From an uncultured Chitinophaga sp. (lineage in GTDB: Bacteria > Bacteroidota > Bacteroidia > Chitinophagales > Chitinophagaceae): DNA of 14,200 nt. The position numbers and the translations under genes are program-made. The notes beneath the pieces were generated by a model. It searched no databases. It had not been told where the DNA came from and saw only the letters and a list, made by a program, of their open reading frames with translations. The stretch's first letter is position 1. Each line of letters begins with the position of its first letter. The stretch is from NCBI RefSeq assembly GCF_937874145.1, contig NZ_CALNBI010000180.1, positions 1-14,200 on the forward strand, given 5' to 3'. Of the stretch, positions 1 to 6,858 are shown piece by piece.

Positions 1-1205
1 ATCACAACGATTTCAGGAATAAGTCAAACATGCCTGACTTCTACTACCAGCAACGCTTTAACTCCATGGACTCGTCTGACGCACCCACGGTCGACGAATA
101 CCTGGAAGACCGGGCGGAAGACCCGCTGCTGGCGCCCCTCAACATCGGCCCCCTCCGCCAAAAGGAGCTCATCAAGCTCTCCAACGGCGAAACCCGTCGC
201 GTCATGATCGCCAAAGCCCTCCTGCGCCAGCCCGCCCTGCTCCTGCTCGACAACCCGTTCATCGGGCTGGACGTACAGGCGCGCAAGGCCTTCCACGGCA
301 TCGTAGACCACCTCGCCGCCACCGGCGTGGCCATGGTCCTCGTTACCACCCCGCAGGAAATCCCCGCCGCCATCACGCACGTCCTCGAACTGGAGGACGG
401 CCGCATCGCCGGATCATGGACCCGCGAAGCCTACCTGGCGCAATACCACCCCGAAGCCCCCGAATCCGCCGTTACCTCCATGGACGCGGCACTCGTGGCC
501 TCCCTCACCGAAAGCGCCCCGCAATACGACTTCCCTTCCATCGTGCAAATGGAAAATATTCATGTCAAATATGGTGAGAACGTCATCCTCGACGGGATCG
601 ACTGGCTGGTGAAGCCCGGCGAAAAATGGGCGCTCCTCGGTCCCAACGGCTCCGGGAAAAGCACCCTGCTCAGCCTCATCACGGCTGATAACCCTCAGTC
701 CTACGCCAACCGCATCCACCTTTTTGGCCGCAAAAGAGGCAGCGGCGAAAGCATCTGGGACATCAAACGGAAGATCGGTTTCGTATCCCCCGAACTGCAC
801 CAGTATTTCCAGTCCGGCGCTACCTGCCTCCAGGTGGCCGCTTCCGGATTCTACGACACCATCGGATATATGCGCACGGCAACGCCGGAGCAACTGGACA
901 CCGCCGGCAAATGGCTGCAGCTGCTCGAATGCGGCGCCTTCGCCGGGGAACTGTTTAAAAGCGTGCCCGCCGGCATCCAGCGCCTCACGCTGCTCGGCCG
1001 CGCCCTCGTCAAAAATCCGCCGCTGCTCATCTTCGACGAACCCACCCAAGGGCTCGACGACCACCAGCGCAACCACTTCAAAAAAATCATCGAAATGCTC
1101 TGCGAACATATGCATGTGACCATGATTTACGTTACGCATTACGAAGAAGAGCTCCCTGCACCTGTAGACCGCTTTTTGCGCATCCGGAATGGGAAAATGA
1201 TATAA
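1..1205 (+). CDS. Tandem-domain ABC ATPase, ModF/PhrA-like, 5'-truncated by the window edge
   Basis: This is the C-terminal part of a soluble protein with two fused ABC ATPase domains and no membrane segment. The frame is open from base 3 (His-Asn-Asp-Phe) through the ATG at 30, so that ATG is internal and the real start lies left of the window. Residue numbers count from it. Domain 1 has lost its Walker A to the edge. It shows a good signature, LSNGE (50-54), but its Walker B ends Asp74-Asn75 instead of Asp-Glu, and Thr107 sits where the switch His belongs. Domain 2 has Walker A GPNGSGKST (204-212), a degraded signature VPAGIQR (312-318), Walker B Asp336-Glu337 and switch His370. The likely relatives are the ModF/PhrA-type proteins; their substrate and partner are not established, and nothing here shows a permease. 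The next gene starts 37 bases downstream on the same strand, so cotranscription is possible. Confidence 0.85.
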   Translation, partial: HNDFRNKSNMPDFYYQQRFNSMDSSDAPTVDEYLEDRAEDPLLAPLNIGPLRQKELIKLSNGETRRVMIAKALLRQPALLLLDNPFIGLDVQARKAFHGIVDHLAATGVAMVLVTTPQEIPAAITHVLELEDGRIAGSWTREAYLAQYHPEAPESAVTSMDAALVASLTESAPQYDFPSIVQMENIHVKYGENVILDGIDWLVKPGEKWALLGPNGSGKSTLLSLITADNPQSYANRIHLFGRKRGSGESIWDIKRKIGFVSPELHQYFQSGATCLQVAASGFYDTIGYMRTATPEQLDTAGKWLQLLECGAFAGELFKSVPAGIQRLTLLGRALVKNPPLLIFDEPTQGLDDHQRNHFKKIIEMLCEHMHVTMIYVTHYEEELPAPVDRFLRIRNGKMI

Positions 1206-1242
1206 ATCCGATACCTTTAGTCCGTCCATTAAATCCTTTACT

Positions 1243-4200
1243 ATGCACCTGAACAAGAGGCTATTGCCCCTGGCCTGCCTGTTAACCGTATTCGCAGCGG
1301 CATTATTCCTGGCCGGATGTGGCACGAAAGCCAAAGAGGTTGACCCCGCTTTCGCCCGTTACATCGACGCCTATACGACCGGCATTATTTCCAAACAAAG
1401 CGCTATCCGCATCCAGCTGGCGGGAGATGTGAACGTGACCCACGCGGTGAACGAGCCCGTGGCCGATGACATTTTCTCCTTTTCCCCGTCAATCTCCGGA
1501 AAGGCGTTTTGGGTAGATGCCACCACGCTCGAATTCAGGCCGGAGAAGAACCTGGAACCCGGCAAACGCTACACTGGCAAATTCAGGCTCGGGAAAGTGA
1601 TGACGGTGCCTTCGCAGTTTAAAGTTTTCGAGTTCGGGTTTGAAGTGATCAAGCCTTCGTTCGAAGTGGAATTGCTGGGCCTCAAAACCGCGGGCAACAG
1701 CCGCGAAAAAATGCAATACACCGGCGTAGTGCGCACTTCCGATGCGGAAGATGTGCAGGCCGTCGAGAAACTTATATCCGTGCAATACGACGGCGAGAAA
1801 ACAACCCTGCAATGGCAGCACGACGTTGCCAACAGAACGTATCGCTTCACCATCGGCAACATCACCCGGAAATCCGTAGCTGCGAAAATGAACATCCTGT
1901 GGGACGGCGCGCCGATCAAATCCGATGTGAAAGACAGCCGGGAAATTGAGGTGCCGGCGATCGGTGACTTCAAAGTACTGGACATCCAGCCGAGATATGA
2001 GCCCGAAGAGCACCTGCTGGTGCAGTTTTCCTGTCCGCTCCTGCCCACGCAGGCGCTGGAAGGCCTGATCACCATCAGCGGCACCACGGACCTGAAATAT
2101 ACCATCGAAGGCAGCGAAGTGAAAGTTTTTGCGCCGGGCCGCCTTGAAGGGAATTATACGGTGGTGGTGAACGAAGGGATTTTGACCGCTTTTGAAGATA
2201 AACTCGACAAGGCATTTACCGGCAGCGTGAACTTCGAGAACCGCCTGCCGTCGGTGACCATCCCCGGAAAGGGCGTGATCATGCCGCAGAGCGGGAAGCT
2301 CGTGATGCCTTTCGAAGCGGTGGGCTTGAATGCTGTGGATGTGACGGTGGTGAAGATTTACGAAAGCAACATCCCGCAATACCTGCAGCGCAATAACCTC
2401 AACGGCGACAACGAGCTTCGGCGCGTGGCGGCACCCGTCGCGGAAAAAACGATCCGCCTCGATGCGGACAAATCATTGAACCTCCGCCACCGCAACCGCT
2501 TCAACCTCGACCTGGAACAAATCATCAAAGCCGAGCCCGGCGCGATTTACCGCGTGCGTATCGGTTTCCGGAAAGATTACGCGCTCTACACCTGCAAAGG
2601 CGAGGAAGCCGGATCGGCGGAAGAGGAAGAAGAGATGGAGCGGGAATATTACGGCGAAAACATCGACCAGGACGATGCATTCTGGCGCCGCTACGACGAT
2701 TATTACCCTTACGGATACAGCTGGAACGACCGCGACAATCCCTGCCGCAACAGCTACTATCATTACGAACGCTGGGCTTCCCGGAATATCATCGCGTCCA
2801 ACATCGGTATCATCGCCAAGCGCGGGAACGATAACAGCATGGTGGTGGCCGTTACCGATATTCGCGACGCCAAACCCTTGTCGGGTGTGGATATCAACCT
2901 GCTCGACTATCAAAACCAGGTCATCTTCTCCACCAAATCCGACGGCGACGGCTTCGCGAAGTTCGAGTTGAAGAAGAAGCCTTACCTGCTGGTGGCCAAA
3001 CGCGAAAACGAACGCGGCTACCTGAAGCTGGACGATGGTTCCTCGCTGCCCCTGAGCCGCTTCGACGTGAAAGGAGAACAGGTGCAGCAGGGCATGAAAG
3101 GGTTCCTGTATGGAGAAAGAGGGGTTTGGCGCCCGGGGGATTCTTTGTTTTTAACTTTCCTGCTGGAAGACAAAGAGGACAAGCTTCCCGAAAACCATCC
3201 CGTAACGCTGGAACTGTACAACCCGAAAGGCCAGCTTTACAAGCGCATCAACCAGCATATTTCGCTGAACGGATTCTATAATTTCAACACCATGACCGAC
3301 GCCGATGCCCCCACAGGCAGCTGGCTCGCCAAGGTGAAAGTGGGCGGCGCGGAGTTCCGGCGCAATGTGCGGATCGAAACCGTGAAGCCCAACCGCCTGA
3401 AAGTGAAACTCGATTTCGGGGCGCAGCAATCGCTCGTGAAGGACCAGCAGCCCAAAGGCACCCTCACCGCAGCCTGGCTCTTTGGCGCGCCGGCGCAAAG
3501 CCTGAAGGCCAAAGTGGACGTGTCGCTTACATCTTCCCGCACGGCTTTTCCCAAACTGGAAGGCTATTCGTTCGACGATCCTACCGAGAAGTTCAGCACC
3601 GAAAACAAAACCATTTTCGACGCCAGCCTGAACGAAGAAGGCTCCGCACCGGTGGCTGCCAATATCCCCGTCGGGGAGCGCGCGCCGGGTGTGCTCAAAG
3701 CCAATTTCGAAGTGAAAGTGTTTGAGCCGGGAGGCGATTTCAGTATCGATCACTTCTCCATGCCCTACCACGTTTTCGACACGTATGTGGGCGTAAGGGC
3801 GCCGGAAGGGAACCGTCTTACCGGGATGCTCGTCACCGGTAAGAATCACGCGGTAAGCATTGTGAATGTGGATGCCAACGGCAGGCTCCTCAGCGGCAGC
3901 CGAAAAGTGGAAGTGCAGTTGTATAAAATCCGCTGGCGCTGGTGGTGGGATGAAAGCGATGACGATATCAGCAACTTCACCAACGATAATTATAATCAAC
4001 TCATCAGCACCGACCAGGTAACGCTCGCGGCCGGTAAGGGCAGCTGGAACCTGCGGGTGGAACAACCTTCCTGGGGGCGTTACCTCATCCGCGTGAAAGA
4101 CCTGGAAAGCGGGCACATCACGGGGCAATCGGTGTACATCGACTGGCCGAATTACGAAGAAAGGCTGTCGAAGGAAAACCCGACGGAAGCCTCCATGCTC

Positions 4201-6801
4201 GTGTTCACCGCCGGCAAAACGAAATATAATGTAGGAGAAGACATCGTACTGACCATCCCCAGCAGCGAAGGCGGCCGCGGGCTGATCAGCATCGAGTCGG
4301 GCAGCAAAGTGCTCAAAACCGACTGGATCAATACCGAAAAAGGACAAACCGTTTACAAGTTCAAGGCGGAACCGAACATGGCGCCGAATATTTATGTGAA
4401 CGTGAGCCTCCTGCAGCCGCATGCGCAAACCATCAACGACCTGCCCATCCGCATGTACGGGACCATCCCGGTGCTGGTGGAAGACCCGAATACGGTCCTC
4501 AAGCCGGTGGTGGCGCTGCCGGCCACGTTGCGCCCTGAATCCGCAGCTTCCATCTCCGTATCGGAAGCCAACGGCAAAGCGATGACCTACACCGTAGCCA
4601 TCGTAGACGAAGGCCTGCTCGACCTTACCCGTTTCAAAACCCCGGATGCGCACGGTGTTTTCTACTCCCGCGAAGCGTTGGGCGTAAAAACATGGGATCT
4701 GTTCGATTATGTGATCGGCGCCTGGGGCGGCGACCTGGAGCGGATCCTGAGCATCGGCGGTGACGAGGGGCTGAACCGTGGCGCGAGCGAGGCCAAGGCC
4801 AACCGTTTCAAACCCGTGGTGAAATTCATGGGGCCGTTTTACCTGAAGAAAGGGGAGAAGCAAACGCATAACTTTCACCTGCCGCCGTACATCGGTTCTG
4901 TGAAAGCCATGGTAGTGGCGGGCCAGGAAGGCGCTTACGGAAGCGCTGAGAAAGTAGCCGCCGTGAAGAAGCCGCTCATGCTGCTGGCCACTGCGCCGCG
5001 CGTACTGGGCCCCGGCGAAACGATCCAGCTGCCGGTGACGGTATTCGGGCTGGAACCGCATGTGAAACAGGCAAATGTATCCCTCAGCTCCAACCCGTAT
5101 TTCGAAGTGGTGGGGGAATCCACCAAAACGGTGAGCTTCCCCAAACCGGGTGAGCAACTGGTGTATTTCGACGTGAAGATCCGCAGCCGGGTAGGCATCG
5201 GGAAATTCAAGGTGGTAGCCACCAGCGGGAAGGAACGTGCGGAAGAAAACGTGGAACTGGACGTGCGTAACCCCAATCCTTTCACAACGAATGTCATTGA
5301 AAAAACGCTGGAACCCGGCGCCCGTTGGGACGAGCCCTTCGCGCCGGTGGGCATGGCCGGCACCAATACCGGGATGCTGGAAGTTTCCACCATTCCCGCG
5401 CTCAACCTCGAAAAACGCCTGAAATTCCTTATCCAGTATCCCCACGGTTGCGTGGAGCAGACCACTTCCGGGGTGTTCCCGCAATTGTCGCTCGGCACGA
5501 TCATGGACCTCAGCGACAAGCAGAAAGCGGATGTAGACCACAATATCAAAAGCGGCATCAATAAGCTGAAAGCCTTCCAGAATACGGACGGCGGATTGTC
5601 GTACTGGCCCGGATCGGGCGAATCCGACGAATGGGGCACCAACTACGCCGGCCATTTCATGATCGAAGCACAGGCGAAAGGATACACCCTGCCGCCGGGC
5701 TTCCTCGACGGCTGGCGGAAGTTCCAGCGCAACAAAGCCATCAGCTGGGCGCCGGGCTCTTATAACTACGTAGGCGGCGACCTCGTGCAGGCATACCGCC
5801 TCTATCTCCTCGCACTTTCCCGGACGCCGGAAATGGGCGCCATGAACCGCCTGCGCGAATTCCAGTACCTGTCCGTAGCCGCGAAATGGAGACTGGCCGC
5901 CGCGTACAAACTCGCCGGCCAGACCGAAGCCGCCAACGCCCTCGTTCGTGGCCTCAGCACCACCATCCAGCCGTATAACCAGCTCGGCGGAACGTTCGGT
6001 TCCACCCTCCGCGATAAGGCCATGATCCTCGAAACGCTCACCCTGCTCGAACAACGCGCCGCCGCAGGCGCATTGCTGAAGGAAGTAGCGTTCGACCTCG
6101 GGCAGGAACAATGGTACAGCACACAAACCACGGCCTATGCGCTCATTGCCGTGGCGAAATATTGCGGGACCAACAAAGGCAGCAAGATGGCTTTTGCTTA
6201 TACCCTGAGCGGCACCAGCGCGAACGTTAATTCGGAATCCTATCTTTCGCAGATTCCCGTCGCCTTCAAGGCCAACAACAACGTTTCGGTGCAGAATAAA
6301 GGACAGAACGTGCTTTACGCCCGCCTGATCCTTCGCGGGCAACCGGAGTCGGGCCAGAACCCCTACGCGGAAAACAACCCGGACGTGATGGCGATGACCG
6401 TGCAGTACAATACCCGCACCGGCAAGCCCATCACCGAAGAAACACTGAAACAGGGAACGGACTTCGTAGCCACCGTGACGGTCCGCAACCCCGGCAAGCG
6501 CGGCTATTACGAGCAGCTGGCGCTCACGCAGGTGTTCCCTTCCGGCTGGGAAATCATCAACACCCGGCTGATGGGGAACGACAGCACGCTGCGCATGTCG
6601 CCGTACACTTACCGCGATATCCGCGACGACCGTGTGTATACTTATTTCAATCTGGAAGAAAGCAAAACCGTTACTTACCAGGTGCTGCTGAACGCGGCGT
6701 ACCTCGGGCGGTATTATCTCCCCGCCACCAGCGTGGAAGCGATGTACGATAATACGATACACGCATTCGTGCCGGGCAAGTGGGTGGAAGTAGTGAAGTA
6801 A
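1243..6801 (+). CDS. Alpha-2-macroglobulin family lipoprotein with thioester (YfhM-like)
   Basis: This 1852-residue envelope lipoprotein is of the bacterial alpha-2-macroglobulin family, thought to trap attacking proteases by a conformational change and a reactive thioester. The N-terminus has KR, a hydrophobic stretch and lipobox LAGC with Cys26, which supports this start. An MG2-type motif, YGERGVWRPGD, begins at Tyr623. A typical macroglobulin segment (AIVDEGLLDLTRF) runs from about 1119 and another (KFMGPFYLKKGEK) from 1194. The thioester motif is YPHGCVEQTT, with Cys1403 and Gln1406, followed by an alpha-helical thioester domain and beta-rich C-terminal domains. It is somewhat longer than E. 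coli YfhM (about 1650 residues). Residues about 455-510 are an acidic, Tyr-rich insert between Cys451 and Cys501. pbpC follows, as in many bacteria. A TACCTTTA box at 1212-1219 resembles the -7 promoter element by 7 of 8 positions, but I see no matching -33 box. There is no clear Shine-Dalgarno. Confidence 0.95.
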   Translation: MHLNKRLLPLACLLTVFAAALFLAGCGTKAKEVDPAFARYIDAYTTGIISKQSAIRIQLAGDVNVTHAVNEPVADDIFSFSPSISGKAFWVDATTLEFRPEKNLEPGKRYTGKFRLGKVMTVPSQFKVFEFGFEVIKPSFEVELLGLKTAGNSREKMQYTGVVRTSDAEDVQAVEKLISVQYDGEKTTLQWQHDVANRTYRFTIGNITRKSVAAKMNILWDGAPIKSDVKDSREIEVPAIGDFKVLDIQPRYEPEEHLLVQFSCPLLPTQALEGLITISGTTDLKYTIEGSEVKVFAPGRLEGNYTVVVNEGILTAFEDKLDKAFTGSVNFENRLPSVTIPGKGVIMPQSGKLVMPFEAVGLNAVDVTVVKIYESNIPQYLQRNNLNGDNELRRVAAPVAEKTIRLDADKSLNLRHRNRFNLDLEQIIKAEPGAIYRVRIGFRKDYALYTCKGEEAGSAEEEEEMEREYYGENIDQDDAFWRRYDDYYPYGYSWNDRDNPCRNSYYHYERWASRNIIASNIGIIAKRGNDNSMVVAVTDIRDAKPLSGVDINLLDYQNQVIFSTKSDGDGFAKFELKKKPYLLVAKRENERGYLKLDDGSSLPLSRFDVKGEQVQQGMKGFLYGERGVWRPGDSLFLTFLLEDKEDKLPENHPVTLELYNPKGQLYKRINQHISLNGFYNFNTMTDADAPTGSWLAKVKVGGAEFRRNVRIETVKPNRLKVKLDFGAQQSLVKDQQPKGTLTAAWLFGAPAQSLKAKVDVSLTSSRTAFPKLEGYSFDDPTEKFSTENKTIFDASLNEEGSAPVAANIPVGERAPGVLKANFEVKVFEPGGDFSIDHFSMPYHVFDTYVGVRAPEGNRLTGMLVTGKNHAVSIVNVDANGRLLSGSRKVEVQLYKIRWRWWWDESDDDISNFTNDNYNQLISTDQVTLAAGKGSWNLRVEQPSWGRYLIRVKDLESGHITGQSVYIDWPNYEERLSKENPTEASMLVFTAGKTKYNVGEDIVLTIPSSEGGRGLISIESGSKVLKTDWINTEKGQTVYKFKAEPNMAPNIYVNVSLLQPHAQTINDLPIRMYGTIPVLVEDPNTVLKPVVALPATLRPESAASISVSEANGKAMTYTVAIVDEGLLDLTRFKTPDAHGVFYSREALGVKTWDLFDYVIGAWGGDLERILSIGGDEGLNRGASEAKANRFKPVVKFMGPFYLKKGEKQTHNFHLPPYIGSVKAMVVAGQEGAYGSAEKVAAVKKPLMLLATAPRVLGPGETIQLPVTVFGLEPHVKQANVSLSSNPYFEVVGESTKTVSFPKPGEQLVYFDVKIRSRVGIGKFKVVATSGKERAEENVELDVRNPNPFTTNVIEKTLEPGARWDEPFAPVGMAGTNTGMLEVSTIPALNLEKRLKFLIQYPHGCVEQTTSGVFPQLSLGTIMDLSDKQKADVDHNIKSGINKLKAFQNTDGGLSYWPGSGESDEWGTNYAGHFMIEAQAKGYTLPPGFLDGWRKFQRNKAISWAPGSYNYVGGDLVQAYRLYLLALSRTPEMGAMNRLREFQYLSVAAKWRLAAAYKLAGQTEAANALVRGLSTTIQPYNQLGGTFGSTLRDKAMILETLTLLEQRAAAGALLKEVAFDLGQEQWYSTQTTAYALIAVAKYCGTNKGSKMAFAYTLSGTSANVNSESYLSQIPVAFKANNNVSVQNKGQNVLYARLILRGQPESGQNPYAENNPDVMAMTVQYNTRTGKPITEETLKQGTDFVATVTVRNPGKRGYYEQLALTQVFPSGWEIINTRLMGNDSTLRMSPYTYRDIRDDRVYTYFNLEESKTVTYQVLLNAAYLGRYYLPATSVEAMYDNTIHAFVPGKWVEVVK

Positions 6802-6819
6802 TTAATAAATCTGAAACTC

Positions 6820-6857
6820 AAAGCCGGCGCGGGAAACAGCGCCGGCTTTTCTTTCCT
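6820..6857 (+). terminator. Rho-independent terminator-like hairpin directly before pbpC
   Basis: A perfect 11-bp stem is formed by AAAGCCGGCGC (6820-6830) and GCGCCGGCTTT (6839-6849), with the 8-base loop GGGAAACA and a T-rich tail through 6857. It lies 18 bases after the macroglobulin stop codon. It would end that transcript, yet the pbpC ATG follows the T-rich tail by a single base. The structure is plain; whether it terminates fully, attenuates, or hides the pbpC ribosome site is inference. Confidence 0.8.
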
Positions 6858-6858
6858 T

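Noticed and set aside
30..32. The ATG at 30 as the true start of the ABC ATPase gene
   Set aside because: The frame is open further left to the window edge with family-like sequence. Starting here would remove the whole front of domain 1, including its Walker A.
3151..6762. A 1203-codon open frame on the minus strand opposite the macroglobulin gene
   Set aside because: It is exactly in register with the sense codons. In that register antisense stops arise only from sense TTA, CTA and TCA codons, which GC-rich genes avoid. The product is His/Arg/Gly/Val-rich with no recognisable domain, while the sense strand encodes a clear family protein.
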